Part shown: piece by piece, positions 17,328 to 25,872 of the stretch
Numbering within the stretch: the stretch's first letter is position 1
Layout of the letters: every line of letters begins with the position of its first letter
Notes under the pieces: generated by a model
The model's input: only the letters and a program-made list of their open reading frames with translations
The model's database searches: none
Told to the model about the DNA's origin: nothing
Program-made: the position numbers and the translations under genes
Assembly (NCBI RefSeq): GCF_003001675.1
Contig: NZ_PVYW01000001.1
Location: forward strand, 62,001-126,000
DNA from: Cohnella sp. SGD-V74
Lineage (GTDB): Bacteria > Bacillota > Bacilli > Paenibacillales > Paenibacillaceae
Length of the DNA stretch: 64,000 nucleotides
Direction of reading: 5' to 3'

Positions 17328-18029
17328 TCAAAGCGACGCGACCATTTTCTCGACGATTGCGTAAGAGCGGTTGGACGCTTCCACTGTGAACTCGGCGAAG
17401 TTCACGTGCGCCGATCCGTCGGCTTTGTCGGACATCGAGCGGATGATGACGTGAGGGATGCCGTTCATGAAGCACACCTGCGCGACCGAAGCCCCTTCCA
17501 TTTCCGTACAGGCCCCTTCGAACTGCTCATGCAGCGTCTTCACAACCTCGCGATCGGCAATGAACTGATCTCCTGACAAAATCTTGCCGACCTTGCAGCG
17601 CCCCGGATACAAGGCGCGTCCGGCCTCTTCGGCCAATGCGACGAGCTTCTCGTCGGCTTTGTACTCCGATATGTCCTGATACGGAATCGTTCCCCGCGGA
17701 AAGCCGAGCGCGGTAACGTCGATGTCGTGCTGAAGGCTGCTGGAGGAGATAACGATATCCCCGATGTTCAGGTCCGGATCGACCGCGCCGGCCACCCCGG
17801 TAAACAGAACCGCATCGGCTCCGAACTTGTCGATCAAGATCTGCGTGCATACCGCCGCATTCACTTTGCCGACGCCCGAACGGGTCAGTACGACCTTCTT
17901 CCCGCGAAAAACGCCGCGATGGTACGATATGCCCGCATGGATCTCCGTTTGCTTGTTGTCCATTTGCTCAAGCAGAAGCTCAATCTCCTCCTGCATCGCT
18001 CCGATAATGCCGATCGTTCCGAACGTCAT
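17328..18029 (-). CDS. mtnN: 5'-methylthioadenosine/S-adenosylhomocysteine nucleosidase
   Basis: This 233-residue enzyme cleaves MTA and SAH to adenine plus the thioribose, recycling SAM by-products. It starts TIGIIGAMQEEIELLLEQM (catalytic Glu). It shows FTGVAGAVDPDLNIGDIVIS, CTEMEGASVAQVCF (Glu pair contacting ribose) and SMSDKADGSAH (catalytic Asp, about residue 200). Length is standard. GGCAAGGAAGGA precedes the ATG. It follows ccpA on the same strand, but a stem-loop separates them. Confidence 0.96.
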   Translation of the reverse strand: MTFGTIGIIGAMQEEIELLLEQMDNKQTEIHAGISYHRGVFRGKKVVLTRSGVGKVNAAVCTQILIDKFGADAVLFTGVAGAVDPDLNIGDIVISSSSLQHDIDVTALGFPRGTIPYQDISEYKADEKLVALAEEAGRALYPGRCKVGKILSGDQFIADREVVKTLHEQFEGACTEMEGASVAQVCFMNGIPHVIIRSMSDKADGSAHVNFAEFTVEASNRSYAIVEKMVASL

Positions 18030-18076
18030 CCCAAATCCGTCCTTCCTTGCCAGTCGATTAAGTTAGGTCCCACAAA

Positions 18077-18115
18077 AGAGGCCCTGCTTCGGCGAGCTCG
18101 CCGAGCAGGGCTTCC
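18077..18115 (-). terminator. Terminator of ccpA
   Basis: A near-perfect stem (GCCCTGCT-CGGCGA with TCGCCGAGCAGGGC) is followed on the minus strand by CTCTTTTG. Confidence 0.75.
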
Positions 18116-18128
18116 GTTATTGCAAATG

Positions 18129-19142
18129 TCAGTTGCCTTTCGGTCCGGCAACGGAACGACGCAAGATTAATTCATGCGGCAACGTTACCGTAGCGTTGTC
18201 CACGGTTTCTTTCTTCATCAGCTTCGTCAACAGTCTCATCGAGACCGCTCCGATATCGTACATCGGCTGGGCGACCGTCGTCAGAAGCGGGCGCACCATC
18301 GACGAAATCCGGCTGTTGTCCACGCTGATCACGGATACGTCTTCGGGAACGCTAAGTCCGGCGTCCTGAATGCAATGAACGGCTCCGATCGCCATCTCGT
18401 CCGTCGCGGAGAATACCGCCGTCGGGCGATCCGGCAAATCGAGGAAATACTGCATCGCCTCGATGCCCGATTCGTACTTGTAGTTGCCGACGCGCACGTA
18501 ATCTTCGCGATGGGGCAGGCCGGCTTCCTCCAACGCGCGCTTATAGCCTTGATAACGAGCGTATCCGTTCGCCGGATCCTGCAGCGTGCCGCTGATCATC
18601 GCGATCGACCGGTGTCCTTCCCCGATCAGCTTCGTCACCGCGTCGAATGCGGCCGCTTCATGATCGATGTCGACGGAAGGAATCGCTCCCTTCTCGTCCT
18701 TCGTTCCGCACAGCACGATCGGCACGTTCGACGTCTTGAACGCCTGAATATGCTCGTCCGTAACCGCGCCGCCCATGAACAGCAAGCCGTCGACCTGCTT
18801 CTCGAGCAGCGTGTTGATGACGCGGATTTCTTTGTCTTTGCGCTTGTCCGCATTGCAAAGAATGATATTGTAGTGGTACATGTTGGCAATATCTTCGATG
18901 CCTCTGGCGACTTCCGCGAAGTTCGCGTTCGCGATGTCGGGGATGACGACGCCGACCGTCGTCGTCTTCTTGCTCGCCAAACCGCGCGCGACCGCGTTCG
19001 GCCGATAGCCGAGTCTCTCTATCGCCTCGTAAACTTTTTTGCGCGTCTGAGGCTTGACGTTAGGATTATTGTTGACGACGCGGGATACCGTCGCCATCGA
19101 CACGCCTGCTTCCCGTGCCACGTCGTAAATAGTTACCGTCAC
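18129..19142 (-). CDS. ccpA: Catabolite control protein A
   Basis: This 337-residue LacI-family regulator binds cre sites together with HPr-Ser-P or Crh when glycolytic sugars are plentiful. The helix-turn-helix [20 protein letters not shown] is followed by the hinge [19 protein letters not shown] and a periplasmic-binding-protein core. The GTG at 19142 was chosen because TTGGAGCG lies 9 nt upstream; a TTG at 19157 coincides with that ribosome site. Its acuA/acuC/acsA and ytxJ neighbours match Bacillus. A MITE-like repeat pair fills the interval to ytxJ. Confidence 0.95.
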   Translation of the reverse strand: MTVTIYDVAREAGVSMATVSRVVNNNPNVKPQTRKKVYEAIERLGYRPNAVARGLASKKTTTVGVVIPDIANANFAEVARGIEDIANMYHYNIILCNADKRKDKEIRVINTLLEKQVDGLLFMGGAVTDEHIQAFKTSNVPIVLCGTKDEKGAIPSVDIDHEAAAFDAVTKLIGEGHRSIAMISGTLQDPANGYARYQGYKRALEEAGLPHREDYVRVGNYKYESGIEAMQYFLDLPDRPTAVFSATDEMAIGAVHCIQDAGLSVPEDVSVISVDNSRISSMVRPLLTTVAQPMYDIGAVSMRLLTKLMKKETVDNATVTLPHELILRRSVAGPKGN

Positions 19143-19254
19143 AATGATTCGCTCCAATGTTCATGACCGCAAACCGGAGGTTTGTCCCATCATGGATTAT
19201 TAAGGTAATGATACGACAAAACCGCATGTTTAGCAATCAAACCTATATAATGTA

Positions 19255-19423
19255 GTTCAAAAAGTCCAATTTTGATCACGAAGGGACTCGGAGAAGCGGA
19301 TTCGGCGTCGAATCTTGCATTCAGCCGGGCCTTCCGGTGCTCATGTAGCTTCCACTACGTTCCGCTCCTCAGTCCCTAAGCTTCATACAACCTTCTTGGT
19401 GCTGAAAACCGGACTTTTCGAAC
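19255..19423. repeat. MITE-like dispersed repeat, complete copy A (169 bp)
   Basis: The element begins GTTCAAAAAGTCC and ends CCGGACTTTTCGAAC, an inverted terminal repeat. Inner segments GGGACTCGGAGAAGCGGA and TCCGCTCCTCAGTCCC are also complementary, so the whole element can fold as one hairpin. It encodes no protein. It matches the copy at 44707 in length and most of its sequence. Confidence 0.85.
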
Positions 19424-19439
19424 CTTCATTTGAACGGTA

Positions 19440-19550
19440 GTTCAAAAAGTCCAATTTTGATCACGAAGGGACTCGGGGAAGCGGATTCGGCGTCGAATCT
19501 TGCATTCAGCCGGGCCTTCCGGTGCTCATGTAGCTTCCACTACGTTCCGG
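19440..19550. repeat. MITE-like repeat, truncated copy B
   Basis: The first about 110 bp of the same element, nearly identical to copy A, begins 16 bp after copy A ends. It breaks off after CTACGTTCCG, seven bases from the ytxJ stop codon. Confidence 0.85.
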
Positions 19551-19556
19551 CCCGGC

Positions 19557-19916
19557 TTAAGAGCCGTTAGCCGAAGCTCCGAACTTTTCGGACAGGAAGT
19601 CGTAAGTAATATGCCAGTGGGAAGTGTTCCATACCGCCTCGCCGTCCTTCACCAGAATGACCTGGGGGGAAGCGTGCTTGACGCCGAGCCGCTCCGCGAT
19701 TTCGTTGCTGACCGGGCGGTCCTCGATGACATGGACGATCGCGTAATCCACTTTTTCCGAACGGTCGTTCTCGATATAACGAACCGTCTCTTCGCGGGCT
19801 CCGGCGCTGATCGGGCAGCTTGTGCTGTGCTTGAATACGAGCAGCGGTTTGCCCGAAGATCCTTCCAGCACGGCGTTCCATTGCTCAAGAGACGTAAGCT
19901 GTTGCAGATTGGCCAT
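19557..19916 (-). CDS. ytxJ: YtxJ-type bacillithiol-linked thioredoxin-like protein
   Basis: This 119-residue protein has a thioredoxin fold with a single active cysteine in FKHSTSCPISAGAREE (about residue 34), followed by VHVIEDRPVSNEIAERLGVK and the cis-proline region KHASPQVILVKDGEAVW. It fits the monothiol YtxJ (DUF2847) family, proposed to reduce bacillithiol-mixed disulfides. GGAGGG precedes the ATG at 19916. Linkage to ccpA is conserved with Bacillus. A truncated MITE-like repeat lies directly beyond its stop codon. Confidence 0.9.
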   Translation of the reverse strand: MANLQQLTSLEQWNAVLEGSSGKPLLVFKHSTSCPISAGAREETVRYIENDRSEKVDYAIVHVIEDRPVSNEIAERLGVKHASPQVILVKDGEAVWNTSHWHITYDFLSEKFGASANGS

Positions 19917-19995
19917 TAGGTAGTTCCCTCCTTGAAAATCGTTACGAATATCGTAGCAGAAAATGGAGTGGCACGCAAAATAACCGCTCCGAAAT

Positions 19996-20029
19996 ACAAA
20001 AGGGGTTGCCCCGTCCGGGACAGCCCCTC
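19996..20029 (-). terminator. Terminator after the CxC/CxxC protein gene
   Basis: AGGGGTTGCCCC pairs with GGGACAGCCCCT; on the minus strand TTTTGT follows. Confidence 0.75.
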
Positions 20030-20038
20030 TCATCTGCG

Positions 20039-20455
20039 CTATGAAACGTATTGGGCACTCAATTGGCTCAGACGCGTATGTATTTCGTTCTTCCAGCGTT
20101 CGTCTTCCAACGATGAAGCGATAAGCAGCAGATCGAGCAGTTGATCGATTCTCTCCTCGGTCGCCCTCGCGATCGCCGCCGCTTGCAGCGATTCGGAAAC
20201 GTGCAGCGCTTGCGACAGAACGCCGGCCCATTCGTGAACCTGATCGAACGGGATACTGCCCGGGTCGGGTCTGGCGCCAAGCTGGCCGACCAGCTTGCCG
20301 ACATCCTCCTTCACGCCCGGAAACACGTCGTTCCTTCCGCATCCCGGACAATTGTACACCGGGACGTTGTTGATATTGACTTTTCTCGCGAAAATGACGG
20401 TACGGAGACCCAGGCTCATTTCTTCTCCGCATGAGCAACGTTTAAGCAACGGCAT
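20039..20455 (-). CDS. Hypothetical protein with an N-terminal zinc-ribbon-like motif
   Basis: This 138-residue protein begins MPLLKRCSCGEEM and continues with VYNCPGCGRNDVF, i.e. CxC plus CxxC in the first 40 residues, a likely zinc site resembling YgiT-type fingers. The rest is alpha-helical (ESLQAAAIARATEERIDQLL, then a charged tail). I do not recognise a full-length family. AAGGAGAGA precedes the ATG. It is a monocistronic gene with its own terminator. Confidence 0.7.
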   Translation of the reverse strand: MPLLKRCSCGEEMSLGLRTVIFARKVNINNVPVYNCPGCGRNDVFPGVKEDVGKLVGQLGARPDPGSIPFDQVHEWAGVLSQALHVSESLQAAAIARATEERIDQLLDLLLIASSLEDERWKNEIHTRLSQLSAQYVS

Positions 20456-20517
20456 TCTCTCCTTAATTACAAAGAGCTATCCGTAACATATTCGCTCACC
20501 GCCGCTTTTTCTCCTGC

Positions 20518-20931
20518 TCAAGAAGCGGTGTAATTTCTGGAACGGCGCCTATTAAATAGTCGGTAGATCAGCAGCACGAGCAGGCTCGCCGCCGCGGCTC
20601 CCATGCCGTCGTGAAGCAGGTCGAGCGGGTCCGGGCTGCGCATGGGCACGAACGATTGGTGCCATTCGTCCGTCAGTCCGTACACGACGCAAACGGCGAT
20701 ATTAAGCAGACAGCCTCCCCATGTCGCCGACCGCGCGCCCATCCCGTACGCGATCGTCAAGGCCAGGATGAAATAGGCGACGTAGTGCATCGGATTAAAA
20801 TCGGATAAAAAAGGCAGCCAGCGCTGAACCCACGGCAGCACGCTGTCGAGCTGGTCCCCGCTTCGCGACGAGGATATGAATATGGCGATCATGCAGAGCA
20901 GCGCCGGTATGTACCTCCATTTTCCCTTCAT
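20518..20931 (-). CDS. VanZ-family membrane protein
   Basis: This 137-residue integral membrane protein has four hydrophobic segments. The VanZ pattern is present: IFISSSRSGDQL after the first helix, FNPMHYVAYFILALTIAYGM, and GLTDEWHQSFVPMRSPDPLDLLHDGMGA, with the conserved DE.HQ and DxxxN/D motifs. VanZ proteins are linked to low-level teicoplanin resistance, but most genomic copies have unknown roles. ATG 20931 follows GAGGAG at 8 nt. Confidence 0.85.
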   Translation of the reverse strand: MKGKWRYIPALLCMIAIFISSSRSGDQLDSVLPWVQRWLPFLSDFNPMHYVAYFILALTIAYGMGARSATWGGCLLNIAVCVVYGLTDEWHQSFVPMRSPDPLDLLHDGMGAAAASLLVLLIYRLFNRRRSRNYTAS

Positions 20932-21039
20932 GCGGATCACTCCTCTCTCTTGCCTGGCCGCGAACGTGAAGGAAGGGCCAAGTTCTGGTACAATGGATGT
21001 CTGATCCCTATCGTTCTATCGAAATGGAGGTGGCCTGCC

Positions 21040-21561
21040 TTGGCCTCGACCAAAAGAGTCGTATGTTTGCTGGATGACGAATTCGAAGATTTGGAGCTTT
21101 GGTATCCGGTCTACCGCGCGCGCGAAGAAGGCGCGGAAGTGCTGTACGCCGGACCGGTGCAAGGCCGCAAGCACATCGGCAAGTACGGTGTTCCCGCCGT
21201 GGCCGATATCTCGTACGACGGGCTGGACGCCGACAAATTCGACGGCTTGCTCGTTCCCGGAGGCTGGGCCCCGGACAAAATCCGCAGAGACCCTCGCGTG
21301 CTCGAGTTCGTGCGCCGGATGGACGCCGCCGGCAAGCCGATCGGCCAAATCTGTCATGCGGGATGGGTGCTCGTCTCCGCCAAGATCTTAAACGGCAGGA
21401 CGGTAACCTCGACGCCCGGCATCCGCGACGACATGGAAAACGCCGGAGCGACATGGGTGGACGAGGCTGTCGTCGTCGACCGCAATCTCGTCTCCGCCCG
21501 CAGACCGCCCGATCTTCCACCGTACGCGAAGGCGTTCTGCGACCTGCTGTTCGGCCGCTAA
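21040..21561 (+). CDS. DJ-1/PfpI-family protein
   Basis: This 173-residue protein of the class I glutamine amidotransferase-like fold has VVCLLDDEFEDLELWYPVYR at the start and the nucleophile elbow GQICHAGWVLVSAKIL (Cys about 105 followed by His), plus GLLVPGGWAPDKIRRD. Members act as protein/glyoxal repair enzymes or proteases; the substrate is unknown here. The TTG at 21040 was chosen because GGAGGTGG lies upstream; the frame is open further 5' but lacks a ribosome site. It is divergent from the VanZ gene. Confidence 0.85.
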   Translation: MASTKRVVCLLDDEFEDLELWYPVYRAREEGAEVLYAGPVQGRKHIGKYGVPAVADISYDGLDADKFDGLLVPGGWAPDKIRRDPRVLEFVRRMDAAGKPIGQICHAGWVLVSAKILNGRTVTSTPGIRDDMENAGATWVDEAVVVDRNLVSARRPPDLPPYAKAFCDLLFGR

Positions 21562-21669
21562 CGCTGGCGGCCTCTCGCGGCCGTTTTGGCCCTCGCCCGC
21601 CCGTTCGCCGCTTCTGGCGCTCGGAGCGGGCTTTTTTTGGCGCGCAAACGCGGCAGCCGGCCGTTCACG

Positions 21670-23424
21670 CTACACAAGCGGGTTGGCGCTGCCCGGGGCG
21701 AGCGCCGCTTCTGCGTGGAACTGGCGGGCAAGCTCGCGCGCTTCCTTCGACGTCCTGCAGCGGAACAGGCCGTCGAGCAGCCTGCGGCTGTCGGAGGCTT
21801 TGGAGCGCAGCAGGCGCTCCTTCACCGGCAGAATCGCCTGCGCGGAGAGGCTCAGTTCGTCGATGCCAAGCGCGAGCCAGATCGGCAGCGCGTTCACGTC
21901 GCCCGCGATCTCCCCGCAAATATTGACGGGGATTCCCTTCGCCTTGGCCGCTTGCGCGACCGAGCGGATCATCCGCAATATCGCCGGGTGGAACGGTTCG
22001 TACATGTGGCTGATCTGCTCGTTCATCCGGTCGACCGCCAGCGTGAACTGGATCAGGTCGTTCGTGCCGATGCTGAAGAACGACGCCTCCTCGGCCAAAA
22101 TATCGGCGATCGCCACGGCGGCCGGAACTTCGACCATAATGCCGGCCTTGATATCGGAGCGGAACGGAACGCCTTCGGCCTCCAGTTCGCGCTTCGCTTC
22201 GGCCAGCACCTCGTTCGCTTCGCGCACCTCTTCGACAGACGTAATCAGCGGGTACATGATCTGTACGTCGCCGTAGTTCGACGCCCGCAGAATGGCGCGA
22301 AGCTGAATTTTGAACAAATCTTTGCGCTTGAGGCTGAAGCGGATCGCCCGGAAGCCGAGGAACGGGTTCTCCTCCTCGGGCATTTCGTAGTAGTCCAGCT
22401 GCTTGTCTCCGCCGATGTCGAGCGTGCGGACGACCAGCGTCTCGCCTTTCAGCTTCTGGACGGCGGTCCGATACACCTCGAACTGCTCCTCTTCGGAAGG
22501 AAAATGAGATCTGTCCATGTACAGGAACTCCGTCCGGAACAAGCCCACGCCCTGCGCGCCGTTGCCCAGCGCCGCTTCCAGCTCCTTCAGAGAGCTGATG
22601 TTCGCCGCCAGCGTGAGCGACAGGCCGTCCATCGTCACCGAAGGCACTTCGGCCAGCTTGAGCAGCTGCTCCTTCTGCGCGATCAGCCGCCGACGCATCT
22701 CGGTGTAGCGGGCAACCATTTCCGGCGTCGGATCAACCTGAAGCATGCCCGTCTCGCCGTCGAGAATCAGCAGATCTCCCGTGCCGATCGGCTGCTCCAG
22801 CTTGCCTTCCGCGCCCATTACCATCGGAATGCCGAACGCCCGCGCCATGATCGCCGAATGCGACGTCGGGCTGCCGACCATCGTCACGATGCCGAGCACG
22901 AGCTCCGGCTTCAGATGAACGAGCTGCGAAGGCGACAGCTCTCGCACGACGAGTACGAAGGGCTGGGTATCCTCCGGCAGCGAAATCTCCGGCGCGCCGA
23001 GCAGATGCTTCAGGAGCCGGTTGCCCACGTCCTTGATGTCCAGCGCTCTCTCTTTCATATACTCGTCGTCCAGAAGGTCGAACATCGTGACGAAGTGATC
23101 GATCGCTTCCTTGACGGCTACTTCGGCCACCTTATACTGCCGCTGGATGATGCCCTGAATCTCGTTCATGAACACCGGATCTTCCAGAATCGCCAGATGG
23201 GCGTCGAAGATGCTCGCCTCCTCGGAACCGACCGCCTCGTCCAGCTCCGTCTTCATCTGGCTGATCTCCGTCTTCGAACGGCGAATCCCCTCGTACAGCC
23301 GGTCGAACTCCTTGGCCAGATCGCCTACGTCGATCTTCTGATCCGGCAGCTCCCACTCCCAATGCGGAAGCACGAAGGCTTTGCCGATCGCGATCCCCTG
23401 CGACGCCCCCAATGCCTGTATCAT
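21670..23424 (-). CDS. ptsI: PTS Enzyme I
   Basis: This 584-residue phosphoenolpyruvate-protein phosphotransferase is the first enzyme of the sugar PTS. The active-site histidine lies in VGSPTSHSAIMARAFGIP (about residue 188). The PEP-binding half shows GLFRTEFLYMDRSHFPSEEE, FRAIRFSLKRKDLF, TNDLIQFTLAVDR and ICGEIAGD with the conserved Cys. Length is near 570-580, as usual. The start overlaps the EIICBA stop by four bases (ATGA), so it is translationally coupled to it. No ptsH is adjacent. Confidence 0.96.
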   Translation of the reverse strand: MIQALGASQGIAIGKAFVLPHWEWELPDQKIDVGDLAKEFDRLYEGIRRSKTEISQMKTELDEAVGSEEASIFDAHLAILEDPVFMNEIQGIIQRQYKVAEVAVKEAIDHFVTMFDLLDDEYMKERALDIKDVGNRLLKHLLGAPEISLPEDTQPFVLVVRELSPSQLVHLKPELVLGIVTMVGSPTSHSAIMARAFGIPMVMGAEGKLEQPIGTGDLLILDGETGMLQVDPTPEMVARYTEMRRRLIAQKEQLLKLAEVPSVTMDGLSLTLAANISSLKELEAALGNGAQGVGLFRTEFLYMDRSHFPSEEEQFEVYRTAVQKLKGETLVVRTLDIGGDKQLDYYEMPEEENPFLGFRAIRFSLKRKDLFKIQLRAILRASNYGDVQIMYPLITSVEEVREANEVLAEAKRELEAEGVPFRSDIKAGIMVEVPAAVAIADILAEEASFFSIGTNDLIQFTLAVDRMNEQISHMYEPFHPAILRMIRSVAQAAKAKGIPVNICGEIAGDVNALPIWLALGIDELSLSAQAILPVKERLLRSKASDSRRLLDGLFRCRTSKEARELARQFHAEAALAPGSANPLV

Positions 23425-25307
23425 TTCTCCGCCCCCTTGTTCTCTCTCTCGTGCACGACAACCGACATGACTGCGGCCTGACCCTTTTTGACCGCTTTAT
23501 ACGGAGCGAACCTCCAGGACTTGACCTTGTCGCTGTTCGTAATGACCATCGGCGTCTCCAGCGATTTGGCGTGCTGCTTCAGCGTCGGAATATGGAACTT
23601 CAGCAGCGGCTGACCCGGGGACACTTCGTCTCCTATCTGGACGAGCGCCGTGAAGCCTTTGCCTTCCAACTGGGAGGTGTTGATGCCGACGTGCAGCAGC
23701 ACTTCCAGGCCGTCCTTCGTCACGAGACCGATCGCATGGAGCGAAGGGTGGATGTGAATGATCTTGCCTTGCACCGGAGCGACCAGCTCTCCCTTGTCCG
23801 GGACGAACGCGACGCCCCGGCCGACGAGCCGTCCGGAGAAGATCGGATCGTCGACCTCCTCGAGCGGAATCATCCTCCCCTGCACCGGGGAATGGAACTG
23901 GATCTGCTGCACGTCGGTCTGCATGATCTTGTGGATCTCTTCCCGGATCAGCTCCGAGAATGTGCCGAACACGACTTGCACGTGGCCTCCGCCAAGGCGG
24001 ATGACGCCCGCCGCCCCGAGGTGACGCAGCGACTGCACGTCGACTTTGCGGTCGTCCTCCAAAGTCAGCCTCAACCGGGTGATGCAGGCTTCGAGCCGAA
24101 CCATGTTCTCCTTGCCGCCGAGCGCTTGCAGAATAAGCGGCGCCCGGTAAGGGATGTCCCCCGCCCAATCGTCCAGCCGGGTCGAATCCTCGCGCCCCGG
24201 AGTGGCGAGCTGGAAGCGGCGAATGCTCCACCGGAACAGCACGTAATACAGCAATCCCGTAGCCGCCCCGATCGGCAGCAGCAGCCAGCCTCTCTGGGCG
24301 AGCGGCAGGTTGACCAAGTATTCGAGCACTCCGGCGGAGAACGCGAAGCCGTGATGGATGTCGAGCTCGTAGACGAGCCACATGACCCCGCCCGACAACA
24401 CCGCGTGAATGAGGAACAAGTACGGCGCGACGAACAGAAAGGCGAATTCGACCGGCTCGGTAATGCCCGTCAGGAACGAGCCGAGCGCGGCCGCGCGAAA
24501 CTGCTTGCTCGTCTTCGGCTTCAAGTCCTCGCGCGCTTCGTGAATGATCGCGAAGGCGACGGCGGGCAAGGCGAACATCATCGTCGGATACAGGCCGGCC
24601 ATGAAGATGCCCGCGGAAGTATCCCCGGCGAAGAAGCGCGGCAGATCGCCGAAGTAGACCGCTCCGTCCGCCCCTTGATATTCCCCGACCTGAAACCAGA
24701 ACAGATGATTCAAAATATGGTGCAGTCCGAAGGCGACGAGAATGCGGTGCAGAAACCCGTACAGGAACACGCCGAAGCCGCCTGCGGAATAGACGAGCGT
24801 TCCCGCCGAAGCCGCCCAGCTCTGCAGCCCTTCTCCGAGACCGATCATCAACCAGGCGAACGCGAGCGACACGGCGCTCATAAACAACGGAACGAACCGC
24901 GAGCCTCCAAGGAACTGCAAATACTCGGGCAGCCGGAAAGACTTGAAGCGGTCGTGCGCCCAAGCGGACAAAATGCCGATGACCACCCCGGCGAACATTG
25001 ACGGCTGAACGCCGTTCGGATCGTAGGTATGGGCCACGACATGAAAAATAAACATCCCGACGAGCGCCCCCATGCCCGCCGTTGCGGACTGGTTGGACAT
25101 CCCGAGCGCGATGCCGATGGCAAACACGTAGGGAACGTATTCAAAAATCGCCATGCCCGCGGCGTGCAGCATCTCGGGCACTTGCTCCCATCCGAACGAA
25201 TCCCACGGCAGCCGCGCCAGCATCAGAAAGATGGCTGCGGCCGGCAGCACCGTCATCGGCAGCATCATCGCCCGGCCCAGCCTTTGCAGGTAACCGATTC
25301 CGTACAT
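23421..25307 (-). CDS. PTS glucose/N-acetylglucosamine-type EIICBA transporter
   Basis: This 628-residue protein fuses three domains. The membrane EIIC channel spans about residues 1-390, with GITEPVEFAFLFVAPYLF. EIIB spans about 400-475, with the phosphocysteine in EACITRLRLTL. EIIA spans about 490-625, with the phosphohistidine in VLLHVGINTSQLEGKGFTAL. It transports and phosphorylates a hexose, passing phosphate from HPr. The family covers glucose (PtsG) and GlcNAc (NagE); I cannot separate these by eye. It is the first gene of an operon with ptsI. No antiterminator gene or RAT hairpin was recognised upstream. Confidence 0.93.
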   Translation of the reverse strand: MYGIGYLQRLGRAMMLPMTVLPAAAIFLMLARLPWDSFGWEQVPEMLHAAGMAIFEYVPYVFAIGIALGMSNQSATAGMGALVGMFIFHVVAHTYDPNGVQPSMFAGVVIGILSAWAHDRFKSFRLPEYLQFLGGSRFVPLFMSAVSLAFAWLMIGLGEGLQSWAASAGTLVYSAGGFGVFLYGFLHRILVAFGLHHILNHLFWFQVGEYQGADGAVYFGDLPRFFAGDTSAGIFMAGLYPTMMFALPAVAFAIIHEAREDLKPKTSKQFRAAALGSFLTGITEPVEFAFLFVAPYLFLIHAVLSGGVMWLVYELDIHHGFAFSAGVLEYLVNLPLAQRGWLLLPIGAATGLLYYVLFRWSIRRFQLATPGREDSTRLDDWAGDIPYRAPLILQALGGKENMVRLEACITRLRLTLEDDRKVDVQSLRHLGAAGVIRLGGGHVQVVFGTFSELIREEIHKIMQTDVQQIQFHSPVQGRMIPLEEVDDPIFSGRLVGRGVAFVPDKGELVAPVQGKIIHIHPSLHAIGLVTKDGLEVLLHVGINTSQLEGKGFTALVQIGDEVSPGQPLLKFHIPTLKQHAKSLETPMVITNSDKVKSWRFAPYKAVKKGQAAVMSVVVHERENKGAEK

Positions 25308-25335
25308 GCGTCTCCTCCTCCCCGCAACGATCTCG

Positions 25336-25373
25336 CGGCGCCGCCGTCAGCCAGGACGACGGCGCCGCGGAAG
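25336..25373 (-). terminator. GC-rich stem-loop downstream of the CoA-binding protein gene
   Basis: GGCGCCGCCGTC pairs with GACGACGGCGCC around a six-base loop. There is no clear T-run, so it could be an attenuating hairpin before the EIICBA gene. Confidence 0.5.
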
Positions 25374-25389
25374 GGAACGGGCAATCTGC

Positions 25390-25818
25390 TTAAGCCTTAC
25401 CGTTCGGCAGCAGAATGGAATCTTCCACTTTAATGCAGCGATCCATGATCACGTTAAGCCCGCCTTCGGCGGCGAGCGCTCCCGCTTCCTCGTTCAGAAT
25501 GCCGAGCTGGAGCCACAGCGTCTTCGCGCCAATCTCGACGGCTTCCCGGGCGATCGGAGGCGTATGCTCCGGACGGCGGAATACGTTAACGATGTCCACC
25601 GGCTCCGGAATGTCCTTCAACGAAGCGTACACTTTCTCTCCGAGAATCGTCTCCGCGTTCGGATTGACGGGAATGATGCGATAGCCTTTGCGCTGCATCG
25701 CTTCGGACACCATATGCGACGTCTTGGACGGATCGTCGGACAGACCGACGACGGCGATCGTGGCGGATTGCTCCAAAATACGTTTGATCTCTTCTCGGGA
25801 CGGGTGAACGTAAGCCAT
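25390..25818 (-). CDS. CoA-binding domain protein (YccU-like)
   Basis: This 142-residue Rossmann-fold protein of the CoA_binding_2 family has IAVVGLSDDPSKTSHMVSEA near the N-terminus, YRIIPVNPNAETILGEKVYA, then VNVFRRPEHTPPIAREAVEI and LQLGILNEEAGALAAEGGL ending in the NVIMDRCIKVE motif. It is likely a CoA or nucleotide sensor; the role is unknown. AAGGGAGG precedes the ATG. It sits between aroA and the PTS operon, with a repeat fragment just upstream. Confidence 0.88.
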   Translation of the reverse strand: MAYVHPSREEIKRILEQSATIAVVGLSDDPSKTSHMVSEAMQRKGYRIIPVNPNAETILGEKVYASLKDIPEPVDIVNVFRRPEHTPPIAREAVEIGAKTLWLQLGILNEEAGALAAEGGLNVIMDRCIKVEDSILLPNGKA

Positions 25819-25846
25819 CCTTCAAACCTCCCTTAATTTAGAAGTT

Positions 25847-25872
25847 GTTCAAAAAATCCACTTTTGATCACG
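25847..25872. repeat. Terminal fragment of the MITE-like repeat at the aroA 3' end
   Basis: The 26 bases from GTTCAAAAAATCC through TTTTGATCACG match the left end of the 169-bp element. They overlap the aroA stop codon: the TGA of aroA is read from the repeat's TGATCACG palindrome. Confidence 0.8.

Noticed and set aside
23412..25001. Long open frame opposite EIICBA, and similar ones opposite ptsI, aroA, CAX and PBP1A
   Set aside because: Same GC-driven antisense artefact; no ribosome sites and no recognisable domains.
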